Notes under the pieces: generated by a model
Databases searched by the model: none
What the model was told of the DNA's origin: nothing
The model's input: the letters and a program-made list of their open reading frames with translations, nothing else
Assembly: GCA_013415595.1 (NCBI GenBank)
Contig: JAAEEW010000041.1
Coordinates: 1-30,627 of the forward strand
Origin: Methanosarcinales archaeon
Lineage (GTDB): Archaea; Halobacteriota; Methanosarcinia; Methanotrichales; Methanotrichaceae
Direction: 5' to 3'
DNA length: 30,627 nucleotides
Made by a program: the position numbers and the translations under genes
In this document: positions 14,109 to 21,269 of the stretch, one piece after another
How positions within the stretch are numbered: the stretch's first letter is position 1
Layout of the letters: each line of letters opens with the position of its first letter

Positions 14109-16028
14109 ATGAAGAAGGCCATGAGCAATGTGGACGCGGCCGCCATGGTCGCCGAGCTGCAGGAGCGGCTGGTGGGCGGCTTTGTGGGCAAGGCCTACCA
14201 GATCACCGGAGACTCCGTCTGGATCACCGTTCAGTCCCCGGCCGAGGGCCGACTGGACCTGCTGATCGAGGCCGGCAAGCGCATCCACATAACGAGGGGG
14301 GAGCGGAAAGCCTCCAAGACCCCGCCCCAGTTCCCGACCATGCTCCGGGCCCACCTGTCCGGGGGCCGCATCGCCGCCGTGGAGCAGTACGACTTCGACC
14401 GGGTGGTGCAGATCACGGTGGAGAGAAGCGGCGGAAAGCGACTGCTGGTGGTGGAACTCTTCCCCAAGGGAAACGTCGTCCTCCTGGACGAGGAGATGAA
14501 GATAATTCTCCCTCTCCGGCCCATGGCCTTCCGGGGGAGGAAGCTGGTGGCCGGGGAGGAGTACCTCTACCACTACGGCCAGCAGGACCCCCGGTCCGTA
14601 TCCCTGGAGTACCTGACCAACCTGCTGACCACCTCCGATGCCGACCTGGTGCGAACCATCGTGCGGGGCCTGAACATGGGCGGGGTCTACGGCGAGGAGG
14701 TCTGCCTGAGGGCCGGCCTGGAGAAGAACCGACCGGCGGCCACCCTGAATCCCGAAGAGATGGTGAGGGTCCGCGATTCCCTGAGGGCGGTCTTTTGCCT
14801 GGAGGAGGTCCAGCCCCGGATCGTTTTGCAGGACGGCCAGCCCCTAGACGTGATCCCCTCCCCCCTCCAGGTTTACCGGGAGCGGGAGGCCAGGCCCTTC
14901 ACCAGGTTCAGCGAGGCTCTGGACGCCTTCTTCGTGGCCGAGGAGCCCGCGCAGAAGAAGACGGCCATAGACCGCAGGCTGGAGATCCAGCAGCGGGCCA
15001 TCCAGGAGTTCGAGGCCCTGGAGAGGGAGAGGGCTCTTCTCGGAGAGATGGTCTACCAGCACTACGGAGAGATAGATGCCATTCTGAGGGTGATTGCCGG
15101 GGCCAGGGAGAAGGGATTTTCCTACCAGGAGATCTGGGACCGCATAAGCGAGTCCGGAATGCCGAAGGCCCAGGCCATCAGGTCCCTGGACTACAGGGGG
15201 GAGTTCAGGATGCAGGTGGAAGACCGGGAGCTGGAGCTGAACGCCGAGCTGACCGTTCCCCAGAACGCAAAGCGCTACTACGACCGGGCCAAGGAGGCGG
15301 GCAAGAAGCACTCCGGAGCGGTGAGCGCCTACGAGGCCACCCTGCAGCTAAAAGACAGGAAGGCGGAGCCCCGCAAGTCGAAGGGCCCGGTCCTGCGCAG
15401 GAGAAAGCCCCGCTGGTTCGAGAGGTTCCGGTGGTTCACGTCCTCAGACGACTTCCTGGTGATCGGCGGCCGGGACGTGGACAGCAACGAGGAGATCTAC
15501 GCCAAGTACCTGGAGAAGAGGGACCTGGCCCTGCACACCGACGCCCCCGGGGCGCCCCTGACGGTGATCAAGACCGAGGGCCGGGAGGTGCCGGAGACCA
15601 CCATCCAGGAGGCGGCCCAGTTCGCCGTCTCCTACAGCAGCATCTGGAAGGGGGGGCTGGCCGAGGGCGACTGCTACCTGGTGAACGGCGACCAGGTGAC
15701 CAAGACCCCGGAGCCGGGGGAGTTCCTGCGAAAGGGGGCCTTCGTCATCCGGGGAGAGCGCCGCTACTTCCGGGACGTCCCGGTGGGTGTGGCAGTGGGC
15801 ATCGCCGGGGATATGCTCATCGGCGGGCCGGTCTATGCCATCGAGGAGCGGGCCGATCCGGTGGTGGTAATCGAGCCGGGGGAGTTCAACGCCGACGACC
15901 TGGCCAAGCGGATCTACCGCCAGTTTGCGGAGAAGTACGAGGACAAGAGGGTGATCAAGGCCATAGCCCCCACCGACCTGATCGTCTCCTTCCTGCCGCC
16001 GGGAGGCTCCAGGGTGCGGGAGAGGTAG
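14109..16028 (+). CDS. rqcH: Ribosome rescue/quality-control protein RqcH (Rqc2/NFACT family)
   Basis: A 639-residue NFACT protein. Family members bind stalled 60S/50S ribosomal subunits and, in bacteria and yeast, recruit tRNA to add C-terminal tails to the stuck chain. Domains are NFACT-N (about 1-200, beginning MKKAMSNVDAAAMVAEL), HhH-like and coiled-coil regions (about 210-430), and the NFACT-R domain (about 435-560) with the conserved WFERFRWFTSSDDFLVIGGR and DVDSNEEIYAKYL. The C-terminal tail has DLIVSFLPPGG but lacks the long eukaryotic NFACT-C domain, as expected in archaea. A TTG at 14100 would add three residues. ATG 14109 matches archaeal homologues starting MKKxM and has GGGAG just upstream. 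Confidence 0.92.
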   Translation: MKKAMSNVDAAAMVAELQERLVGGFVGKAYQITGDSVWITVQSPAEGRLDLLIEAGKRIHITRGERKASKTPPQFPTMLRAHLSGGRIAAVEQYDFDRVVQITVERSGGKRLLVVELFPKGNVVLLDEEMKIILPLRPMAFRGRKLVAGEEYLYHYGQQDPRSVSLEYLTNLLTTSDADLVRTIVRGLNMGGVYGEEVCLRAGLEKNRPAATLNPEEMVRVRDSLRAVFCLEEVQPRIVLQDGQPLDVIPSPLQVYREREARPFTRFSEALDAFFVAEEPAQKKTAIDRRLEIQQRAIQEFEALERERALLGEMVYQHYGEIDAILRVIAGAREKGFSYQEIWDRISESGMPKAQAIRSLDYRGEFRMQVEDRELELNAELTVPQNAKRYYDRAKEAGKKHSGAVSAYEATLQLKDRKAEPRKSKGPVLRRRKPRWFERFRWFTSSDDFLVIGGRDVDSNEEIYAKYLEKRDLALHTDAPGAPLTVIKTEGREVPETTIQEAAQFAVSYSSIWKGGLAEGDCYLVNGDQVTKTPEPGEFLRKGAFVIRGERRYFRDVPVGVAVGIAGDMLIGGPVYAIEERADPVVVIEPGEFNADDLAKRIYRQFAEKYEDKRVIKAIAPTDLIVSFLPPGGSRVRER

Positions 16029-16090
16029 AGACTCCGGCCCCGGATGAATCCGGCCGTTCCCGAGGACCGTTCATACTATAAAAAGAAAGG

Positions 16091-16099
16091 TTTAAAGTA
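16091..16099 (+). promoter_or_regulatory. TATA-like element of the threonine ammonia-lyase gene
   Basis: TTTAAAGTA is centred about 25 nt before the ATG at 16120. A second box, CTATAAAAAG, lies just upstream at about 16076-16085. There is no Shine-Dalgarno sequence, so translation is probably leaderless. Confidence 0.5.
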
Positions 16100-16119
16100 C
16101 TTGGCGCAGACATTCTGTC

Positions 16120-17325
16120 ATGATTTCTCTGGCCGAGTTTCAAGATGCTGCCCGGGTCCTCCAGGGCAGGATCCTGCCTACGCCCCTGATCTACAGCCCC
16201 ACCTTCAGCCAGATGAGCGGAGCGGAAGTTTACCTCAAGCTGGAGTGCCTGCAGAAGGGCGGCTCCTTCAAGGTCCGGGGGGCCACCTACAAGGTGCAGT
16301 CCCGCCGGCAAGAGATCGGCCCTGGGGGAGTGGTGGCCGCCTCCGCCGGAAACCACGCCCAGGGGGTGGCCCTGGCCGCCAGGGACGCCGGGGTCCCGGC
16401 CAGGATCGTAATGCCCAGGTGGGTCTCCATCAGCAAGCAGGAGGCCACCCGCCGCTACGGGGCAGAGGTGATCCTGCAGGGAGAGACCCTGGTGGAGAGC
16501 ATCGCCCTGGCCCGGGAGATGGCCGGGGAGGGCCGGACCTTCATCCACCCCTACGACGATCGGGAGATCGTGACCGGCCAGGGAACCATAGGGCTGGAGA
16601 TCGTGGAGGATCTGCCGGACGTAGACTGCATCTTCGTGCCCCTGGGCGGCGGGGGGCTGATCAGCGGCATAGCCCTGGCCGCCAGAGCCCTGAGGCCAGA
16701 GGTCCGGATGGTGGGGGTGCAGGCCGCCTCCTGCCCCTCCGCCCGGGCGGCCCTGCAGGCCGGCGAGCCGGTGGAGGTCGCAGCCCAGAAGTCCATCGCC
16801 GACGCCATTACCGTCACCCGGGTGGGAGACCTGAACTTCCCCATCATCCGGGACTGTGTGGACCATGTGGCCCTGGTGGAGGAGGACCAGATAGCTGCGG
16901 CCATACTGATGCTCCTGGAGCGAAAAAAGGTGCTGGCCGAGGGCGCCGGAGCCGCGCCCCTGGCCGCCCTCCTGAACATGACCGCCTCCGTAGCCCGGGG
17001 GAGCAAGGTGGTGCTGGTGGTCTCCGGCGGAAACCTGGACCGCACCCTCCTGGACCGCATCTTGCGGCAGGGGATGCTGCACAGCGGCCGGATCATGCGC
17101 TTCTCCGTCTGCCTGGAGGACGTCCCCGGCTCTCTGGCCCGGCTGCTATCCCTGATGGCCGAGCAGGAGGCCAACGTGCTGCACATCCGCCACGTGCGAA
17201 GCGAGCGGGAGCTGCCCATCTGCGCCAGCCGGGTGGAGGTGGAGATGGAGACCCGGGGCTTCGAGCACGTGAAGAGGATAGCCGAGGCGCTGAGGCAGGC
17301 CGGGTACCGCATGGAGATGAAGTGA
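16120..17325 (+). CDS. ilvA: Threonine ammonia-lyase (PLP-dependent, with ACT domain)
   Basis: A 401-residue fold-type II PLP enzyme that deaminates threonine to 2-oxobutanoate, the first step toward isoleucine or a catabolic route. The PLP lysine is Lys51 in GGSFKVRGA. SAGNHAQGVA (75-84) contacts the substrate. The phosphate-binding loop GGGGL is at 176-180, and VVSGGNLDRTLLDRIL ends the catalytic domain. An ACT-like domain (about 325-401, beginning RFSVCLEDVPGSLARLLSLM) would sense an amino acid, often isoleucine or valine. The size is that of the short TdcB-like archaeal/Bacillus type with one ACT domain. Serine is a possible second substrate. It stands alone, with its own promoter. Confidence 0.93.
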   Translation: MISLAEFQDAARVLQGRILPTPLIYSPTFSQMSGAEVYLKLECLQKGGSFKVRGATYKVQSRRQEIGPGGVVAASAGNHAQGVALAARDAGVPARIVMPRWVSISKQEATRRYGAEVILQGETLVESIALAREMAGEGRTFIHPYDDREIVTGQGTIGLEIVEDLPDVDCIFVPLGGGGLISGIALAARALRPEVRMVGVQAASCPSARAALQAGEPVEVAAQKSIADAITVTRVGDLNFPIIRDCVDHVALVEEDQIAAAILMLLERKKVLAEGAGAAPLAALLNMTASVARGSKVVLVVSGGNLDRTLLDRILRQGMLHSGRIMRFSVCLEDVPGSLARLLSLMAEQEANVLHIRHVRSERELPICASRVEVEMETRGFEHVKRIAEALRQAGYRMEMK

Positions 17326-17399
17326 GACTTAGATGAAGATGAGGTGAGACTGAAGTGGGCGGGCCCCTTTTTTGATGATGTCCCTTCCCGTCTTGCCCT

Positions 17400-18254
17400 T
17401 CACCCGTTCTTCCTGTAGAGCACGTGCCCGCACTGCTTGCAGTGGGAGGCGTCCATGTCGTGGCGGTTGAGGCCGCAGTCGGGACAGATGACGCTCTTCT
17501 TGGCGGAGATGGTCAGCCACTCCCGCACGATCTGGCTGGCCTGCCAGGGTATGAGGATTATCCCGGAGATGATCATCAGCACCGTCACCCACCTCCCGGC
17601 TTCGGAGACGGGGACGATGTCGCCAAAGCCCACCGTGGAGAGGGCGACGACGGTGAAGTAGAAGGCGTCGCCGAAGTTTCTCACCATGGGATTGGCCGGG
17701 CTCTCCACATAGTAGAACAGCCCTGAAGAAATGAAGAAGATGATCAGTATGGTGAGGGTCAGGCGCATCACCTTCAATAGATCGGTGGCGATGACGCCAA
17801 AGAACATGTGGTCGACGGCGAAGAAGCGCAGGAAGCGGAATATGCGAAAGACGGCAAATACCCGGATGGTCTTCAGCACGCCGATGTGCAGGGAGAGGCC
17901 GAAGAAGGGCATTATTATCTCCAGAATGGTGGGAAAGATGGCCACCAGGTCGATGATGCTGTAGATGTGCCTGACGTGGGAGCGCCGGTCGTAGCTGCCG
18001 TAGAGCCGGAGGACGTACTCCACTATGAAGAAGAAGACCACCGACACCTCAATCCTCCACAGGACCTCTCTGGCCTGATCGGAGATGGTGTAGGTGTTGG
18101 CCACGAAGATGGCGCAGATCAGCAGGTTGAGAGATATTATCAGGAAGTCTATGCCCCGGCCGAGAGGCGTCCGGTGATCTATCATATAAAAGTGAACAGA
18201 CTCCCTGAAGGAGCGTTCGGGCTGGCTAACCTGACTGTTCTCTGGCCTGGACAT
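17400..18254 (-). CDS. Six-TM voltage-gated-type potassium channel with C-terminal zinc ribbon
   Basis: A 284-residue membrane protein with the Kv plan. S1 lies near IDFLIISLNLLICAIFVA and S2/S3 carry acidic residues (FFFIVEYVLRLYG, IIDLVAIFP). S4 has basic residues at regular spacing (KTIRVFAVFRIFRFLRFF). The pore helix is followed by the selectivity filter TVGFGD and then S6. After S6 comes a short cytosolic tail with CPDCG and CKQCG, forming a four-Cys zinc ribbon, in place of the usual RCK domain. K+ selectivity follows from TVGFGD; voltage sensing is inferred from S4. A GTG at 18263 would add three residues. ATG 18254 is preferred and has a weak TATA-like stretch about 25 nt upstream. 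Confidence 0.9.
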   Translation of the reverse strand: MSRPENSQVSQPERSFRESVHFYMIDHRTPLGRGIDFLIISLNLLICAIFVANTYTISDQAREVLWRIEVSVVFFFIVEYVLRLYGSYDRRSHVRHIYSIIDLVAIFPTILEIIMPFFGLSLHIGVLKTIRVFAVFRIFRFLRFFAVDHMFFGVIATDLLKVMRLTLTILIIFFISSGLFYYVESPANPMVRNFGDAFYFTVVALSTVGFGDIVPVSEAGRWVTVLMIISGIILIPWQASQIVREWLTISAKKSVICPDCGLNRHDMDASHCKQCGHVLYRKNG

Positions 18255-18308
18255 CGTGATCACTGTTATGTTTTACCGGAATAAGTTGTCTTCGATGGGA
18301 TATCCAAT

Positions 18309-18334
18309 AAGTAGTATAAAAAAGTAGTATAAAA
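18309..18334 (+). repeat. Tandem 13-bp TATA-containing repeat upstream of the PolB2-like operon
   Basis: AAGTAGTATAAAA occurs twice, exactly and head to tail, at 18309-18321 and 18322-18334. Each copy holds a good archaeal TATA motif. It lies about 80 nt before the first gene of the 18412-21233 operon. A third box, CTTATATC at about 18383-18390, fits a leaderless start at 18412. The repeat could be a second promoter or an operator. Confidence 0.55.
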
Positions 18335-18411
18335 ATTTCTTTGGCCCGGGGGTTCACATTCGCCCTCCGCCCTCCTCGACCTTATATCTCCACCGGAGGA
18401 TGGGCTGAATC

Positions 18412-18912
18412 ATGGATTTCGAGCTCCACCCTGCCGTATCCCTGAAGGCGGGCACCTTCAACCTGCTCATCGCCCCGGAGAGCATGCTGGCCGGGGCCCT
18501 GAAAGACCACCTGGAGCTCCAGCGCTACAAGATGCTCTACGTCTGCGGCAACTACTCCCGCATACTGACCGGGCTGGACCGCAGGTTTCGAAACCTGGAG
18601 GTGAGGAGGGCCTTCACCGCCTTCCAGCTCCTGACCGTGCTGGAGGAGGCCGGACAGACCATCGTCCTGGTGGAGCACGACCCCACCCTGTACGAGGACC
18701 TGATGGAGATGGCGGACTACGTGGCCCGGGCCCTGAAGGACGCCGCCGCCCGCTCCCTGGTGCTGCTCTACTCCCCGGCCAGCGACCCCTTCCTGGAGGA
18801 GATGGCCCGCCTGGCGGACCGGGCGTTCTTCTTCAGCCAGCCGCCCCAGGCCCGCCGCCCGGGAAAGTCCCGCCGGACCACCACCGGCCAGTCCACCCTG
18901 GAGGCATTCTGA
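18412..18912 (+). CDS. RecA-like fold protein without P-loop, ending in a PIP-box-like tail
   Basis: A 166-residue protein, first gene of a three-gene unit with a PolB2-like polymerase. The core alternates predicted strands and helices as in RecA/RadA-type ATPases. FNLLIAPESMLAGALKDHL is where a P-loop would lie, but no GxxxxGKT is present. KMLYVCGN follows, then a Walker B-like strand QTIVLVEHDP (hydrophobic strand plus Glu/Asp), and RSLVLLYSPAS near the end. After a basic linker (ARRPGKSRR) the protein ends in QSTLEAF, close to the archaeal PCNA-interacting consensus QxxLxxFF and to Fen1 tails. I infer an inactive RecA-like partner that ties the polymerase to the sliding clamp, analogous to bacterial ImuA/SulA-like proteins. 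The fold call is by eye. Confidence 0.6.
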   Translation: MDFELHPAVSLKAGTFNLLIAPESMLAGALKDHLELQRYKMLYVCGNYSRILTGLDRRFRNLEVRRAFTAFQLLTVLEEAGQTIVLVEHDPTLYEDLMEMADYVARALKDAAARSLVLLYSPASDPFLEEMARLADRAFFFSQPPQARRPGKSRRTTTGQSTLEAF

Positions 18913-19338
18913 TTGGGCCGCAGCTTCGAGAGCGTGCGGATGGGGGCCCGGGAGGTCTCGGAACGGTGGCTCAAGGCCAGGCGGGCCCTGAAGAAGGACG
19001 AGCAGATCTACGCCCAACGGCTGGCGGAGATGGCCAGGAAGCACTCCAGCGAGGCCTTCTATGCCTTCGACGACCCCCTGGAGGCCGCCGTGTTCTCCGT
19101 CCTGCTGGAGATGATGAAGGAGATGGAGGCGGGAAAGGCCGGCGGAGGGCCCATGGAGGGCGCCGGCTGGTGCCTGGCCGACCACGACCACGACGGCAAG
19201 CGCGGCCAAGACGGCCGGAGCGGCGATGAAGGAGGGACGGGAGGAGGAACAGAATGTGGATCTTCGACTCCGGATACCGGGGATGGGTCGAGCTGTGGGC
19301 CAAGAAGGGACCAAAGTCGATCGAAGAGAGCAGGATAG
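18913..19338 (+). CDS. Small helical protein of the PolB2-like operon
   Basis: The frame begins with a TTG directly after the TGA of the preceding gene. The ATG at 18940 is an equally good start. Up to 141 residues are encoded. The first 75 form long charged helices (SERWLKARRALKKDEQIYAQ, then AAVFSVLLEMMKEME), possibly a coiled coil. The tail is Gly-, His- and Asp-rich (GWCLADHDHDGKR) and, after about 19225, loses the GC-rich third-position pattern where it overlaps the polymerase start by 85 nt. No family is recognised. The tight packing implies translational coupling and a joint function with its neighbours. The exact C-terminus is uncertain. Confidence 0.5.
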   Translation: MGRSFESVRMGAREVSERWLKARRALKKDEQIYAQRLAEMARKHSSEAFYAFDDPLEAAVFSVLLEMMKEMEAGKAGGGPMEGAGWCLADHDHDGKRGQDGRSGDEGGTGGGTECGSSTPDTGDGSSCGPRRDQSRSKRAG

Positions 19339-21233
19339 CCTGCCCCCGGTCCTTCTATCTCCACCTGAAGGACCCCCACCCCCACTGGGAGATGCTGGAG
19401 GCCCTGGAGGGACTGTACGGGGCGGAGGAGTGCCGTTTCCAGACCGTCTACGGGCCCCGGGAGGGCTACCGGGTCTTCGCCGGGCGAGGGGTGGCGGAGA
19501 AGATCGAGCGGCAGACCAGGTTCCAGGCCGAGCTGTACAACGTGAATGTCAGGATGGACCAGCGCTTCCTGGCGGAGAGGGGCGGCTTTCCCTGCAGCTA
19601 CCCCCGGGAGTCCAGGTTCGCCCACAGCTTCCCCGTTCCCCTCAGCCGCCTGGAGATGAAGGTGCAGGGCAACCCCAGCCTGGACCGGTCGGTTTGCTCC
19701 CTGGTGGTCGATGACGGCCGGAGAAGGGTCCTGGAAGGCCCGGAGAAGGCGGTGCTGGAGGACCTGTTCGAGCTGGTGAAGAGCGCCAACCCGGACGTCA
19801 TCCTCTTCCCCCAGGCCGACCTGTGGACCGGGCTCATGGAGGCCCGGGCCCGGCACTACGGACTGGAGGTCACCTTCAGCCGCAGCGGCCGGTTCCGGAA
19901 GCTGGACTCCCGCCCCTACTGGAGCTACGGCAAGGTCAACCACAAGCACGCCGCCCTGATCCCCGAGGGCCGGATACTCATAGACACCGAAAAGAGCTTC
20001 ACCTACCGGGAGGGAGGCCTGGCGGGGGTGCTCCTGGCCTCCCGCCTCTCCGGGCTGTGCCCCAACCTGACCTCCCGCTTCACCCCCGGAACCCTGATAT
20101 CCAGCTACGAGGTCTACGAGGCCCTGGCCCGGGGGATGGCCGTGCCCTTCCGGAAGCGGGACCCGGAGAGGGTGCGGGATCTGGCCGAGCTGAAGGCCGC
20201 GGACAGGGGGGGCATGATCTTCCAGCCCCGGCCGGGGGTCTACGAGAAGGTGCACCAGCTGGATTTCACCTCCCTCTACCCCACCATAATCGTCAACTAC
20301 AACCTGTCCCCGGAGACCGTAGCCCAGCCGGCCCAGTGCAGGGGATTCCTGAGCACCATCCTGGAGCCCCTGCTGAACCTGCGAATCGAGACCAAGAGGC
20401 TGAAGAAGTCCCAGCCTGAGATGAAGGGCCTGGACGCCGTCCTGAAGTGGATGCTGGTTACCTGCTTTGGCTACACCGGCTACCGCAACGCCAAGTTCGG
20501 CCAGATAGAGGTGCACGAGCACATCACCGGCATATCCAGGGATCTCCTGCTGCAGGTGAAGGACATCGCCGAGGACATGGGACTGGAGGTGCTGCACGGC
20601 ATCGTCGACTGCCTATGGGTGCGAGGGGGGCCGGCATCCGGGTTCAAGGAGGCGGTGGAGAGGGAGACGGGGATACTCACCGAGGCCGAGTCTTACCACT
20701 GGATCGCCTTTCTGCCCATGAGCGACGGCTCCGGGGCCTACAACCGCTATTTCGGCAGGCTCTCCGACGGCCAGGTCAAGGTCAGAGGGGTGGCCGCCCG
20801 CCGGGGGGACACGCCCCCCTACGTGCGCCGGATGCAGATGGAGATGCTCCAGGCCCTGGCCGGGGCGGAGGACCTGACCAGCCTGGCCCAGCGGGAGGAG
20901 CAGATGAGGAGCATCGGCCAGCGCTACATCCTGGAGCTTCCCGGCGCCAGCCCGGAGGAGATGGTCATCCGCCGCCGTGTGAGCAGGCTGTCCTACACCC
21001 GGCGCTGCGCCGAGGGATCGGCGGTGGAGGCCTTTCGCAGGCGAAAAATCCAGGTGGCACCGGGCATGGAGATCGGCTACGTGGTCCGGGACGGCAGGAG
21101 GTGGTCCGTGGAGACGGAGTGGGACGCCCGGGACTTCGACATCGGATATTACCGGACCCTGGCGGAGAAGGCCTGGAAGGAGGTGGCCTTCGTCTTCGAA
21201 TGGCAGAGGGAGAAAAGAAGAGATGCCGTCTGA
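19254..21233 (+). CDS. PolB2-type (degenerate) B-family DNA polymerase
   Basis: A 659-residue B-family polymerase. Motif A is intact: DFTSLYPTIIV (337-347). Motif B is partly kept as LKWMLVTCFGYTGY (397-410), with the Lys but without the usual NSxYG. Motif C, normally YGDTD, reads GIVDCLWV with only Asp452, so the second metal ligand is missing. The exonuclease region is also damaged: Exo I reads LEMKVQG without DxE, Exo II reads FPQADLW, and no YxxxD Exo III is seen. This matches the PolB2/Dpo2 group described as inactivated in archaea. Crenarchaeal Dpo2 is damage-induced and linked to error-prone tolerance in vivo despite altered motifs. The start at ATG 19254 follows GGGAGGAGG and is the first possible after an in-frame stop at 19227. 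Confidence 0.85.
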   Translation: MWIFDSGYRGWVELWAKKGPKSIEESRIACPRSFYLHLKDPHPHWEMLEALEGLYGAEECRFQTVYGPREGYRVFAGRGVAEKIERQTRFQAELYNVNVRMDQRFLAERGGFPCSYPRESRFAHSFPVPLSRLEMKVQGNPSLDRSVCSLVVDDGRRRVLEGPEKAVLEDLFELVKSANPDVILFPQADLWTGLMEARARHYGLEVTFSRSGRFRKLDSRPYWSYGKVNHKHAALIPEGRILIDTEKSFTYREGGLAGVLLASRLSGLCPNLTSRFTPGTLISSYEVYEALARGMAVPFRKRDPERVRDLAELKAADRGGMIFQPRPGVYEKVHQLDFTSLYPTIIVNYNLSPETVAQPAQCRGFLSTILEPLLNLRIETKRLKKSQPEMKGLDAVLKWMLVTCFGYTGYRNAKFGQIEVHEHITGISRDLLLQVKDIAEDMGLEVLHGIVDCLWVRGGPASGFKEAVERETGILTEAESYHWIAFLPMSDGSGAYNRYFGRLSDGQVKVRGVAARRGDTPPYVRRMQMEMLQALAGAEDLTSLAQREEQMRSIGQRYILELPGASPEEMVIRRRVSRLSYTRRCAEGSAVEAFRRRKIQVAPGMEIGYVVRDGRRWSVETEWDARDFDIGYYRTLAEKAWKEVAFVFEWQREKRRDAV

Positions 21234-21269
21234 AAGTATGAACTCCGGGGCGATCCAGATCCCCGAAAT

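Noticed and set aside
13856..16081. 741-codon plus-strand frame overlapping Mut7-C and rqcH
   Set aside because: It crosses a divergent promoter and runs out of frame with rqcH, whose own frame shows all NFACT motifs.
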